Origin: Flavobacterium sp. H122
GTDB lineage: Bacteria; Bacteroidota; Bacteroidia; Flavobacteriales; Flavobacteriaceae
Length of the DNA stretch: 64,000 nt
Assembly (NCBI RefSeq): GCF_004959765.1
Contig: NZ_SJZD01000003.1
Span: 62,001-126,000, forward strand
Direction: 5' to 3'
The stretch's first letter is position 1, and the number at the start of each line of letters is the position of its first letter. Shown here piece after piece: positions 57,101 to 64,000 of this stretch. Below the pieces are notes generated by a model, which made no database searches, had not been told where the DNA came from, and saw only the letters and a list, made by a program, of their open reading frames with translations. Both the position numbers and the translations under genes were made by a program.

Positions 57101-57748
57101 AATCCCAATAATATGGCAACAAGTCAGATGGTTGGTTATATAGAAGGCGCAACAAATTCTGATGATTTTTTGTATGAAGCCAAAACCAGTTTGATGTCCG
57201 GTTTTCAGTTCTATTCTTCGATTGATAATAAATTTTTCAAAATACAAGGAAGACAATTGCCTTTTGATGAGAATGATGTGGTGCCTCTTGGTGTAATCGT
57301 TCCGGCTGATGGTAAATATAAAATAGCAATCAATTCAACAGACGGTCTTTTTAAAGATGCAAACAGAAAGATTTATGTTGAGGACAAAGCAACAGGGGAT
57401 ATACATGATTTAACAACGGCTCCTTACCAGTTCAATATTGCGAAAGGAAATTATACCGGCAGATTTGTATTGCGGTTCACAAACCAAAGGCTGTCTAATC
57501 AAGAAAATACCTTAAATGAAAATGCGGTTACAGTTTATGTAAAAAATAATCTTGTTGGAATCAAGTCGGATAATGAAATTATCAAATCCTATGAAGTATA
57601 TAATGTTCTGGGTCAGTTGCTGAAAAAGAAATCAAATGTTAATGTTTTGGAATCAGATGTTTTAGATTTGGCTAAAAACAATCAGGCATTAATTGTCAGG
57701 ATTGAATTGGAAAACGGAAGTTCAATAAATAAAAAGATAATTTTCTAA
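54113..57748 (+). CDS. Large secreted protein with T9SS sorting signal (type C-like)
   Basis: From the ATG at 54113 the protein has 1211 residues; an upstream TTG at 54074 is less likely. A signal peptide ends near FSIVGWGQ. The body is a series of beta-rich segments. Residues about 20-155 look like a galactose-binding or jelly-roll region. An Ig-like segment with SNINVSTTSLTGFTYAVGSG follows. The centre has repeated, Asn-rich strands (AVRDAVVDVTSVNASLYNS). The last 75 residues (VYVKNNLVGIKS, YEVYNVLGQLLKKK, LIVRIELENG, NKKIIF) match the T9SS type C sorting domain. It should be exported and anchored to, or released from, the cell surface. Ligand unknown. Confidence 0.82.
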   Translation: MRIKLLIFSLLFSIVGWGQLTESFEIGLPTAYTTTTSYTLNSGVWSGQSNGVIRGTIGVQSGTYSCQLRSQTGAQITTPSLNSVGTVTFYASSSTTSGSVQVNYSIDGGATWTPATGSPFSLTTGTPVQKTATINSSNSNILVQFYRTGATVYLDDININNFIPSSNINVSTTSLTGFTYAVGSGPSTEQSFDVSGSNLTDNLVLTAPGDYEISTASGTGFGSSVSLVPSSGTVASTPIYVRLKAGLVLGNYNSQNIVCTSTGATDQNVSCNGSVTNPSTVFSKGDFAVIGLNSNISCYSGAYTAGDDEISFITFKDIQNGDSFYITDNGYERSGLGTWGDGEGVYTLTRTGGTIVAGTVITIRLKSAAPNVEFVSPDSNWAYSKPSGFTGNIVMNSGGDQVFFMQGGNWNNPGGANDATYTPGNYLYAFNTASAWESLGNSTQKSGLPIELRCFSLAPGSATDFLEYTGPVTPADKLDWIARLNNSTYWTSRADCAGYLRMHVGQVYSVTTVGTYVNGVWTGAKNTDWFDCSNWQTLKVPDNTIDVNLNSAYAVRDAVVDVTSVNASLYNSTAKTKNLTISSRKVQLEANGNNKLEVYGDLLIDGTGALDMDDSTTASDGQLYLYGNWTNNLGNTAFSEGNGTVYFTGSVPQIINNVTPEGTETFYNVVLNNDFTTNVSNDLIANGDLTINTSKSLTIASNDYVQVGLNVVNNGNVSVQDDASLIQVDDSGTYSGSGTNSLTRTAVNLKSFDYVYWSSPQNNSPFTTIPNSRYYEWIADYKNPDGYGYGNWFRPLGATMTNGKGYIFRVPDGNPTQTVNFSGNQFNTGVITSQIKKGPYTDVPYAGTNGIITNADDNMNLVGNPYPSAIDALEFAADNSAVLENAEVSLWRHLTAISSSVSSPYYQSFAYNYSANDYVTYTASGSVPGGAFDGKIASGQAFFVKMKDDVAVSASANAVFNNSQRSRTHNNSQFFRTSNAKTATQLEKHRIWLDLVNPNNMATSQMVGYIEGATNSDDFLYEAKTSLMSGFQFYSSIDNKFFKIQGRQLPFDENDVVPLGVIVPADGKYKIAINSTDGLFKDANRKIYVEDKATGDIHDLTTAPYQFNIAKGNYTGRFVLRFTNQRLSNQENTLNENAVTVYVKNNLVGIKSDNEIIKSYEVYNVLGQLLKKKSNVNVLESDVLDLAKNNQALIVRIELENGSSINKKIIF

Positions 57749-57755
57749 AAACAGT

Positions 57756-57782
57756 AAATCCCTCAAAAGAGGGATTTTTTAT
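57756..57782. terminator. Bidirectional terminator between the T9SS gene and dusB
   Basis: A 9-bp stem AAATCCCTC (57756-57764) / GAGGGATTT (57769-57777) with an AAAA loop is flanked by T-rich sequence on the right and A-rich on the left. The dusB stop lies at 57779-57781. Confidence 0.85.
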
Positions 57783-58768
57783 ATCAATTGACCTGCATAA
57801 TCTTCTATAATTTCATCAAAAACCTGAAGTAATGCATTATGTTCGTCTAAAGTGACCAATTTGTTCCGGTGTTCTTTAAAATGAGGAATTCCTTTGAAAT
57901 AATTGGTATAATGACGGCGCATTTCTACAATTCCTACACGTTCGCCTTTCCATTCCATTGACCAGATTAAATGGTTGCGGGCAGCTTCCACCCGGTCAGC
58001 GATAGTTGGTGATGCTAAATGCTCCCCGGTTTTGAAAAAATGCTTGATTTCATCAAAAATCCAAGGGTAACCTATGGCAGCTCTACCTATCATTATTCCA
58101 TCTAATCCATAAGTGTTTTTGTATTCCAATGCTTTTTCAGGTGAGTCAATATCGCCGTTTCCAAAGATTGGTATTTTAATTCTGGGATTGTTTTTTACAC
58201 GGGCAATATGTGACCAGTCCGAATGTCCTTTGTACATCTGCGCACGGGTACGTCCATGAACTGTCAGAGCCTGGATGCCCACATCCTGTAATCTTTCGGC
58301 AACTTCATCTATATTTATCGAAGATTCATCCCAGCCTAAACGTGTTTTAACGGTTACAGGTAAATTAGTGCTTTTTACCACAGCTTTTGTAAGACGGACC
58401 ATTAAATCAATATCTTTCAAAACACCGGCGCCGGCACCTTTGCAGACAACCTTTTTTACCGGACACCCAAAATTGATATCCACTAAATCAGGTTGAACCG
58501 TTTCCACAATTCTGGCACTCATAGCCATAGCTTCCTCGTCACCGCCAAATATCTGAATGCCTACCGGGCGCTCATAATCAAAAATATCAAGCTTTTGACG
58601 GCTTTTGATGGCATCACGGATTAATCCTTCGCTGGAAATAAATTCCGAGTACATTAAATCGGCACCATGCAGTTTGCATAAACGACGGAAAGGAGGGTCG
58701 CTTACATCTTCCATGGGAGCTAATAACAGCGGGAAATCCGGTAATTCTATGTTGCCTATTTTAACCAT
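57779..58768 (-). CDS. dusB: tRNA-dihydrouridine synthase, DusB type
   Basis: A 329-residue flavoprotein with a TIM barrel and a C-terminal helical tRNA-binding domain. It shows PLLLAPMEDVSDPPFRR, DINFGCPVKKV (conserved Cys102), GNGDIDSPEKAL and MIGRAAIGYPWIF. It reduces specific uridines in tRNA using NADPH and FMN. Length is normal. The gene stands alone, between two terminators. Confidence 0.92.
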   Translation of the reverse strand: MVKIGNIELPDFPLLLAPMEDVSDPPFRRLCKLHGADLMYSEFISSEGLIRDAIKSRQKLDIFDYERPVGIQIFGGDEEAMAMSARIVETVQPDLVDINFGCPVKKVVCKGAGAGVLKDIDLMVRLTKAVVKSTNLPVTVKTRLGWDESSINIDEVAERLQDVGIQALTVHGRTRAQMYKGHSDWSHIARVKNNPRIKIPIFGNGDIDSPEKALEYKNTYGLDGIMIGRAAIGYPWIFDEIKHFFKTGEHLASPTIADRVEAARNHLIWSMEWKGERVGIVEMRRHYTNYFKGIPHFKEHRNKLVTLDEHNALLQVFDEIIEDYAGQLI

Positions 58769-58804
58769 TTCTTCTACAATTTATCCACTTCATTATGTGT
58801 AAAA

Positions 58805-58834
58805 ACAAAAAAAGCTGTAATAATTTACAGCTTT
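58805..58834 (-). terminator. Intrinsic terminator of the Roadblock gene pair
   Basis: A perfect 10-bp stem AAAGCTGTAA (58811-58820) / TTACAGCTTT (58825-58834) is followed in the minus direction by a T-rich run. It lies 26 bases beyond the stop at 58860. Confidence 0.85.
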
Positions 58835-58859
58835 AGTTTCGTGCAAAGATATTAATATT

Positions 58860-59234
58860 CTACATTTTAGCAGCGATATCTTTGCTATATTTTTTTAGAG
58901 TAGCTCTGGCCATGCCTAAATTTACTTTCGAGGAATCTACAGCAAGATAAACGAAATAGTCACCATTTTCTGATAAATCAATAATATGCAATTGGTTTGA
59001 AAGCGTGATTAAAATGTCATCAAGTTTTGAGGACAATCCCAGTGCTTTAATGGCATTTAATTTTGCTTTTACAACTTCAAGATTGTAAGCAGATGCTAGT
59101 TCGGGATCAAATTTTGGATCTACTGAAAGGGATGCAAACGACATTCCTGTTTTAACTTCTGTTACTGAAACTCCTATGAAGCCTGCAAGATTATCTTTCA
59201 GATCTGATGTAAACGTTGTTAAAAATTCTGACAT
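58860..59234 (-). CDS. Roadblock/LC7-like protein (longer partner)
   Basis: A 124-residue alpha/beta protein. VTEVKTGMSFASLSVDPKFDPEL corresponds to the strand-turn of a Roadblock/LC7 fold. The later LDDILITLSNQLHIIDLSENGDYFVYLAVD gives the second half. No Cys or enzyme motif. It lies 36 bases downstream of a shorter Roadblock-like gene and ends before a terminator. Such proteins are dimerising scaffolds, often regulators of small Ras-like GTPases. No GTPase of that kind is in the window (lepA is a translation factor). Confidence 0.65.
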   Translation of the reverse strand: MSEFLTTFTSDLKDNLAGFIGVSVTEVKTGMSFASLSVDPKFDPELASAYNLEVVKAKLNAIKALGLSSKLDDILITLSNQLHIIDLSENGDYFVYLAVDSSKVNLGMARATLKKYSKDIAAKM

Positions 59235-59270
59235 AATTTAAAGTTTTAGAGTTAATATAGTTTGTTATGG

Positions 59271-59591
59271 TTATGAAATTGCCTGCAGTTTTAAATGAAT
59301 AAGTCCTAACTTGCTTGGGTTTTTGGTTATAAGTGCCAAATATTCATCCTTCTCTAATTTTCTAACAAAAAAAAGTCCTTTTTCGGCCTGAAGAATTAAT
59401 TCTTGAGAATTGCCAAGCTTTAAATCCTCAATTAATTCTTTGCACATGGTAAGTAAAATTCCTCCCATAGCTGCTATATTTCCATCAAAATTTAAATAAA
59501 GTGATTTTATTAAATTACCATCTCCATTGAAAATAAGGGCAGAATCTACTCCTGTTTCATTAATAAGAGCATCAAGGTCAAGTTTTTTCAT
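59271..59591 (-). CDS. Roadblock/LC7-like protein (shorter partner)
   Basis: A 106-residue protein with the Roadblock/LC7 pattern more clearly than its neighbour: ETGVDSALIFNGDGNLIKSL, a helix MGGILLTMCKELIEDL, LILQAEKGLFFVRKLEKDEYLALIT, and a C-terminal helix. It resembles MglB-type regulators by fold only. It is the first gene of the pair and shows no obvious promoter element. Confidence 0.7.
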   Translation of the reverse strand: MKKLDLDALINETGVDSALIFNGDGNLIKSLYLNFDGNIAAMGGILLTMCKELIEDLKLGNSQELILQAEKGLFFVRKLEKDEYLALITKNPSKLGLIHLKLQAIS

Positions 59592-59718
59592 AGAAATTAT
59601 ATTATTAGTTTTTAGCTAATGTAGGTTTTTTTTTACAAAAAATTGTTGTTGTTATTGATTTTTTTATATCTTTAATTGCAGTTAAAATTTATTTTTATTT
59701 CCTCAAAATAAATAAGTT

Positions 59719-59850
59719 ATGAAAAAAGAAATTAACGTAGAAAAATTAAAAAAGAGACTTCAAAGCAACTTGCTTGAATTTAGAAAATACCGTTTTGCTA
59801 AGGGTAAAAAGTATAAAAAAGCAACTATTTTCTCTAAAATATTCAATTAG
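59719..59850 (+). CDS. 43-residue highly basic peptide
   Basis: The frame from ATG 59719 to TAG 59848-59850 encodes 43 residues with about 14 Lys/Arg and few acidic residues. The N-terminal half is helical (EINVEKLKKRLQSNLLEF) and the C-terminus is KGKKYKKATIFSKIFN. I recognise no family. It lies in the 411-base gap between the divergent Roadblock pair and lepA, and nothing else is evident in that gap besides the lepA promoter element. Binding to nucleic acid or ribosomes would be plausible from charge alone. Confidence 0.45.
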   Translation: MKKEINVEKLKKRLQSNLLEFRKYRFAKGKKYKKATIFSKIFN

Positions 59851-59895
59851 TATAGCTTATTGTAATTTGTTCATTAATTGCTTCACATAATTTTA

Positions 59896-59903
59896 TACTT
59901 TTG
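59896..59903 (+). promoter_or_regulatory. Candidate lepA -7 element (TACTTTTG)
   Basis: TACTTTTG lies about 100 bases before the lepA ATG at 60003. TTG copies lie 15 and 26 bases upstream, neither at the usual spacing. Confidence 0.4.
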
Positions 59904-60002
59904 TAGCAAAATTTAATAGTTAAGGTATTTGGATTTTTTAATTAAGAATCTGAATTTTACCTTCGAATAAGGCTTTGAACGGCTTTGCATATTGAGTATA
60001 GG

Positions 60003-61799
60003 ATGAAGAAGATAAGAAATTTTTGCATTATTGCACACATTGACCACGGTAAGAGTACTTTGGCGGATCGTTTATTGGGTGCAACCCAAACTGTAACAGC
60101 CCGTGAGGAAAAAGCACAATTGCTGGACAATATGGATCTGGAGCGTGAACGTGGGATTACCATCAAGAGTCATGCTATCCAGATGGAATACAACTACAAA
60201 GGAGAAGACTATATTCTAAACCTTATCGACACTCCGGGACACGTAGATTTTTCATATGAGGTATCCCGTTCCATTGCAGCATGTGAAGGAGCGTTGCTTA
60301 TAGTGGATGCAGCGCAGAGTATTCAGGCGCAAACAATTTCGAACTTATACCTTGCATTGGAAAATGACTTGGAAATTATTCCTGTATTAAACAAAGTAGA
60401 TTTGCCTAGTGCCAATCCGGAAGAAGTTAGTGATGATATTATTGACCTTTTAGGATGTAAACTAGAAGACATCATCCATGCGTCAGGAAAAACAGGTTTT
60501 GGTGTTGAAAATATTTTGGCCGCTATTATTGAAAAAATCCCGGCACCAAAAGGTAATCCGGAAGAACCATTACAAGCCTTGATTTTTGACTCGGTATACA
60601 ATCCTTTCAGAGGAATTGAAGTTATCTTCCGAGTGAAAAACGGGGAAATCAAAAAAGGCCAGAAAATCAAATTCATGGCTACAGGCAATGAATATTTTGC
60701 GGATGAAATTGGTACATTGAAACTAAATCAGGTTCCTAAAGATAAAGTATCAACAGGTGACGTAGGTTATTTGATTTCGGGTATCAAAGAAGCTAAAGAA
60801 GTAAAAGTGGGTGATACCATCACAGATGCTAAAACACCTACTACAAATATGATTCATGGTTTTGAGGATGTAAAACCAATGGTATTTGCTGGTATCTATC
60901 CTGTTGATACTGAAGATTACGAAGAACTTCGTACTTCGATGGAAAAATTGCAGCTGAACGATGCTTCATTAGTGTTTGCGCCGGAAAGTTCTGCAGCTTT
61001 AGGATTTGGTTTCCGTTGTGGATTCTTAGGGATGTTACACATGGAAATCATTCAGGAACGTTTAGAACGTGAGTTCAACATGACAGTAATTACTACTGTT
61101 CCCAACGTATCTTATTTAGCTTATACAAAAAAAGAACCTGAAGTTCCTTTTGTAGTCAACAACCCTTCTGACTTGCCAGAACCTTCAAAATTAGATAGAG
61201 TAGAGGAGCCGTTTATCAAGGCAACAATCATCACTAAAGCGGATTTTGTTGGAAATGTAATGAGTCTGTGTATTGAAAAACGCGGGCAAATTACAAATCA
61301 AACGTATCTGACAACTGAGCGTGTTGAGTTAAACTTTGACATGCCATTGGCAGAAATTGTTTTTGACTTCTACGATAGATTAAAAACTGTTTCAAAGGGC
61401 TATGCGTCGTTTGATTATCACCCTATTGGGATGCGTACATCTAAACTAGTACGTCTTGATGTGTTATTGAATGCACAAAATGTAGATGCGCTTTCAGCGT
61501 TGATTCACGAAGATAATGCGTACCATATTGGTAAAAAAATGTGTGAGAAATTACGCGAATTAATCCCACGTCAACAGTTTGATATACCTATTCAGGCTGC
61601 TGTAGGGGCTAAAGTTATTGCGCGTGAAACTATTAAAGCATTGCGTAAAGACGTAACGGCAAAATGTTACGGTGGAGATATTTCCCGTAAACGTAAATTG
61701 TTGGAAAAACAAAAAGCTGGTAAAAAGCGTATGCGTCAGGTAGGTAATGTTGAAATTCCGCAATCAGCATTTATGGCGGTTTTGAAACTGAATGATTAA
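60003..61799 (+). CDS. lepA: Elongation factor 4 (LepA)
   Basis: From the ATG at 60003 the protein has 598 residues, the normal length. An upstream TTG at 59985 would add six residues. It has AHIDHGKST (G1, 11-19), ERGITIK (G2), DTPGH (G3) and NKVDL (G4). The EF-G-like domains and the LepA C-terminal domain ([21 protein letters not shown]) follow. It binds ribosomes and acts in translocation or initiation-related quality control. It is monocistronic, followed by a terminator. Confidence 0.96.
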   Translation: MKKIRNFCIIAHIDHGKSTLADRLLGATQTVTAREEKAQLLDNMDLERERGITIKSHAIQMEYNYKGEDYILNLIDTPGHVDFSYEVSRSIAACEGALLIVDAAQSIQAQTISNLYLALENDLEIIPVLNKVDLPSANPEEVSDDIIDLLGCKLEDIIHASGKTGFGVENILAAIIEKIPAPKGNPEEPLQALIFDSVYNPFRGIEVIFRVKNGEIKKGQKIKFMATGNEYFADEIGTLKLNQVPKDKVSTGDVGYLISGIKEAKEVKVGDTITDAKTPTTNMIHGFEDVKPMVFAGIYPVDTEDYEELRTSMEKLQLNDASLVFAPESSAALGFGFRCGFLGMLHMEIIQERLEREFNMTVITTVPNVSYLAYTKKEPEVPFVVNNPSDLPEPSKLDRVEEPFIKATIITKADFVGNVMSLCIEKRGQITNQTYLTTERVELNFDMPLAEIVFDFYDRLKTVSKGYASFDYHPIGMRTSKLVRLDVLLNAQNVDALSALIHEDNAYHIGKKMCEKLRELIPRQQFDIPIQAAVGAKVIARETIKALRKDVTAKCYGGDISRKRKLLEKQKAGKKRMRQVGNVEIPQSAFMAVLKLND

Positions 61800-61830
61800 A
61801 TCATAAATAGATAAAAATGTTATATGTAGA

Positions 61831-61859
61831 CCCAACAACGTAAGTTGTTGGGTTTTTTT
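61831..61859 (+). terminator. Intrinsic terminator downstream of lepA
   Basis: A 9-bp stem CCCAACAAC (61831-61839) / GTTGTTGGG (61844-61852) with a GTAA loop is followed by T7. Confidence 0.92.
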
Positions 61860-61910
61860 CTTTTTTCTTGAGAGGTATATTATTTTCGAAGTAAATAAAA
61901 TCTGTTTATC

Positions 61911-62594
61911 ATGAAAAAAATTGTCCTCTTGTTTCTGCTTATTTTGAGCTCAAAAAGTGGTTTTGGCCAACATATAGCTTATGATACTATTCGATACGCG
62001 AAAGAATATTATGAACAGCGTGTCAAACTTTTTAATTCTGAACCTGTTGTCAAAGGCAGAACTATATTTCTTGGTGACAGTATCACTGAATTTGGTAATT
62101 GGCCACAATTAACTAATGACAGCACTGCTGTAAACAGAGGAATTGCCGGTGATAATACTTTTGGGGTTCTGGAACGGTTAGAAGATGTTATTAAAAGGGA
62201 ACCTAAAAAACTATTTGTTTTGATTGGGATAAATGATATTTCTCAAAATATACCTATTGATGTTGTTATCGAAAATATTCATCGGATTATAGGGAAAATG
62301 CAGGATTATTCTCCTACTACCGAAATTTATTTAGAGAGTGTTTTGCCTACCAACGACGTGGTGAAAAACTTTTATCCGGATGCTTACGGTAAAAATGATA
62401 TTGTTGATCAATTTAATGAAAGACTTAAAGAACAGGCAAGGAAACATCACATAACTTACATAGATATTCATTCGGTATTTGAAAATAAAAAAGGTCAGTT
62501 AACAGTTAAATATTCTGATAAAGATGGATTACATCTTAATGATTTAGGGTATACAACATGGATTGACTTTTTAAAATCGATGAATTGCTTATAA
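61911..62594 (+). CDS. Secreted SGNH/GDSL hydrolase
   Basis: A 227-residue protein with a signal peptide (ending SGFGQ). The catalytic blocks are complete: IFLGDSITEFGNW (Ser), GIAGDN, IGINDISQ (Asn), and DGLHLNDLGY (Asp, His). It belongs to the PAF-acetylhydrolase/sialate-esterase-like group, so removal of acyl groups from sugars or lipids is likely. It has no link to the larger SGNH lipoprotein at 42.4 kb apart from fold. Confidence 0.85.
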   Translation: MKKIVLLFLLILSSKSGFGQHIAYDTIRYAKEYYEQRVKLFNSEPVVKGRTIFLGDSITEFGNWPQLTNDSTAVNRGIAGDNTFGVLERLEDVIKREPKKLFVLIGINDISQNIPIDVVIENIHRIIGKMQDYSPTTEIYLESVLPTNDVVKNFYPDAYGKNDIVDQFNERLKEQARKHHITYIDIHSVFENKKGQLTVKYSDKDGLHLNDLGYTTWIDFLKSMNCL

Positions 62595-62626
62595 ACATGG
62601 TTGATAATTTTAAAAGTTGAATTGAG

Positions 62627-62660
62627 AAATACCCAATAGTGAAAGTTGTTGGGTATTTTG
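62627..62660 (+). terminator. Probable terminator downstream of the SGNH gene
   Basis: AAATACCCAA (62627-62636) pairs with TTGGGTATTT (62649-62658) around a 12-base loop, followed by TGTTAT. The T tract is weak, so the call is moderate. Confidence 0.55.
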
Positions 62661-62687
62661 TTATCTAGTTATTTAAACCAAAACAAG

Positions 62688-62695
62688 TATCTTTG
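62688..62695 (+). promoter_or_regulatory. Candidate -7 element (TATCTTTG) of the WYL regulator gene
   Basis: TATCTTTG ends 23 bases before the ATG at 62719. The nearest TTG (62658-62660) is 27 bases upstream, longer than ideal. Confidence 0.4.
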
Positions 62696-62718
62696 AGAGA
62701 AAAGTTGTATTCCTGATC

Positions 62719-63684
62719 ATGGATGATTCTCTTAACAAATTTGACCGAATAATCGCTATTTTAATCCAATTGCAGTCTAAAAAGATTGTACGTGCTCAGG
62801 ATTTGGCAGATCGTTTTAATGTGAGTCTTAGAACCATCTACAGAGATGTGCGCACGCTGGAAGCTTCGGGTGTACCCATTTATAGTGAAGCCGGCATTGG
62901 TTATTCGTTAATGGATGGTTACCGACTTCCGCCCATCATGTTTACCAGAGAAGAAGCCAGTAGTTTTATTGCGGCCGAAAAACTGATGCAGAAGTTTACA
63001 GATACCGCTTTGGATAAAAATTATAAGTCGGCGATGTACAAGCTTAAAGCCGTATTAAAAAACAGCGACAAAGACTGGGTGGATGCCATCGAATCAAAAG
63101 TCATCATGCAGTCCAATCAAAAACTGTTTAACGAAAATGCCCCGAATGCATTGGCTTTATTTTTTGAAAGCATCGCAGAACGGAAGCAGATTTTGCTTTC
63201 CTATCAAACCTTCGACACCGAAGAAATCAACGAAAGAAGGATAGAACCCGTAGGTGTTTTTCATGAAAATAATTTTTGGTATGTTTTGGGTTATTGTCAT
63301 TTAAGAAATGATTACCGCCAGTTTAGAACGGACCGTATTCAACAAATCCAAAAAACCGACATTGATTTTATAATGGAGCATAAATCACTTGAAGAATTGC
63401 TTCATAAAGAAACTCCTTTATCAACGCTGACTAAAGTGCGGATTTTAGTGGATACTAAAATTGCCCGTTATTTAACCTGGGAACGTAAACAATATGGTTT
63501 TGTTTCTGAAAAGAAAGTTGGAAACCAAAAGGAAATGACTTTTATGTGTTATGATATCAGGGAAAGTTTTCCGCGGTGGTTTCTGATGTTTGCGGATTAT
63601 TCTGAAATTATAGAACCCAAAGAATTAAAAACGAGAGTTCTTGAATTATTGGAAGATAGTATTGCAAAATTGCTTAAAAAGTAA
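62719..63684 (+). CDS. YafY-like HTH and WYL-domain transcriptional regulator
   Basis: A 321-residue protein. The N-terminal helix-turn-helix includes VRAQDLADRFNVSLRTIYRDVRTLEASG. The WYL domain (about 150-230) has RRIEPVGVFHENNFWYVLGYCHLRNDYRQFR, and a C-terminal WCX-like segment follows. WYL domains bind ligands, often nucleic-acid derived, and the regulators control stress or accessory genes. It is convergent with the DinB-family gene at the window edge, and YafY-type regulators often lie beside such genes. Confidence 0.82.
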   Translation: MDDSLNKFDRIIAILIQLQSKKIVRAQDLADRFNVSLRTIYRDVRTLEASGVPIYSEAGIGYSLMDGYRLPPIMFTREEASSFIAAEKLMQKFTDTALDKNYKSAMYKLKAVLKNSDKDWVDAIESKVIMQSNQKLFNENAPNALALFFESIAERKQILLSYQTFDTEEINERRIEPVGVFHENNFWYVLGYCHLRNDYRQFRTDRIQQIQKTDIDFIMEHKSLEELLHKETPLSTLTKVRILVDTKIARYLTWERKQYGFVSEKKVGNQKEMTFMCYDIRESFPRWFLMFADYSEIIEPKELKTRVLELLEDSIAKLLKK

Positions 63685-63685
63685 G

Positions 63686-63844
63686 AGGCTGTCCTAAAAG
63701 TCCGCAATCTTGTCATTTCGACCAAAGGGAGACTCGAGGGCTCTGCCTGAATAGGCGAAGCAAATCCCATAATATTGATTATGAGACTCCTCCTTGCGTC
63801 GGAGTGACAAACGGTGCGTTGATTTTTTACTTTTTGAACAGCCT
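63686..63844. repeat. Nested inverted repeat (palindromic intergenic element)
   Basis: A 159-base element has outer arms AGGCTGTCCTAAAAGT (63686-63701) and ACTTTTTGAACAGCCT (63829-63844), and inner arms GTCATTTCGAC (63712-63722) and GTCGGAGTGAC (63798-63808). Both pairs are imperfect inverted repeats. It resembles dispersed palindromic elements I recall from Flavobacterium genomes (arms containing GTCATTTCGAC). No open frame crosses it. It begins just after the WYL gene stop. Confidence 0.75.
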
Positions 63845-63858
63845 CGTTATAAATTACA

Positions 63859-64000
63859 TTATACTTCTCTCTCCCAAAAAAAAGGCGGTGTTATATTCAA
63901 TGCTCTTAAATACACATACCCTTGTCCTCGGTGATGAATCTCGTTATCAATGAAATAAAAAATATTTTGGATGATGGGAAATTCATACTGTCCGAAAAGA
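63859..64000 (-). CDS. DinB-family protein, C-terminal 46 residues (cut by window edge)
   Basis: The minus-strand frame ending at TAA (63859-63861) encodes a tail with FYFIDNEIHHRGQGYVYLRAL followed by NITPPFFWEREV. The H-H-R-G-Q-x-Y-V-Y-L-R-x-L-x-I-T-P-P-x-F-W-E pattern is the last helix and end of the DinB/DUF664 four-helix bundle, with the third metal-ligand His. The start lies beyond 64000. These metalloproteins act as thiol transferases or damage-inducible enzymes; the substrate cannot be told here. Confidence 0.75.
   Translation of the reverse strand, partial: LFGQYEFPIIQNIFYFIDNEIHHRGQGYVYLRALNITPPFFWEREV

Overview
The window is chromosomal DNA of a Flavobacterium-like member of the Flavobacteriaceae (phylum Bacteroidota). 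The base composition is AT-rich. Several genes are preceded by the Bacteroidota -7 promoter element TAnnTTTG, in the best cases with an upstream TTG about 19-21 bases away. Lineage markers include a type IX secretion sorting tail (probably type C), DUF4270 and DUF4286 proteins, carboxypeptidase-regulatory-like TonB receptors, an atpDC pair separate from the other ATP synthase genes, and a bifunctional OlsF-type ornithine-lipid synthase. I see no rRNA, tRNA, CRISPR array, insertion sequence or prophage. It reads as core chromosome with small accessory insertions.

Layout. 1-4 kb: olsF, then a minus-strand cluster (2-hydroxyacid dehydrogenase, small membrane protein, VOC protein, TM2 protein). 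4-7.2 kb: corA convergent with rsmA-mgtE. 7.2-8.2 kb: a small-protein/nucleotidyltransferase pair and a DUF4286 gene. 8.3-11.5 kb: a TPR protein and serS. 11.5-19.7 kb: a metal-homeostasis island. On one side a TonB receptor and a periplasmic thioredoxin-like protein diverge from a DtxR/MntR regulator and an Nramp-UspA fusion. On the other side are feoA, feoB and a 39-residue FeoB-associated Cys-rich peptide. Between them lies a lipoprotein gene broken at a T9 run. 19.8-25 kb: a SpmA-SpmB fusion, a PolB-like exonuclease, a DUF4139 protein and a VWA lipoprotein. 25-27.7 kb: a TPR-LytS-type histidine kinase with its LytTR regulator.

27.7-35.1 kb is a minus-strand block: panC, panD, a YbhN-like membrane protein, an esterase-fold protein lacking the nucleophile serine, radA, an HExxH protein and an AsmA-like/GT51 fusion. 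Divergent from it, a short GT5 protein, a DUF4270 lipoprotein and glmS form an apparent operon. 39.6-44 kb holds a large TonB receptor paired with an SGNH lipoprotein. 44.2-46 kb holds atpDC.

46-53.3 kb contains dispersed biotin genes (bioF, bioD, bioA and a FabF-like ketosynthase). They are interrupted by a 46-residue peptide, a TraB/GumN protein, an ECF sigma factor and a 4-TM protein. 53.4-64 kb: recX, a 1211-residue T9SS cargo protein, dusB, two Roadblock/LC7-like proteins, a 43-residue basic peptide, lepA, an SGNH hydrolase, a WYL regulator, a nested palindromic repeat and the 3' end of a DinB-family gene at the right edge.

The most notable points are the T9 frameshift in a lipoprotein gene between mntH and feoB, an inverted repeat covering the promoter of the metal-island TonB receptor, the peptide-TraB-sigma-4TM cluster, a nucleotidyltransferase pair resembling a toxin-antitoxin module, and short intergenic tandem repeats, one of which encodes the end of recX. 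All function calls come from motif recognition by eye. No database search was possible.
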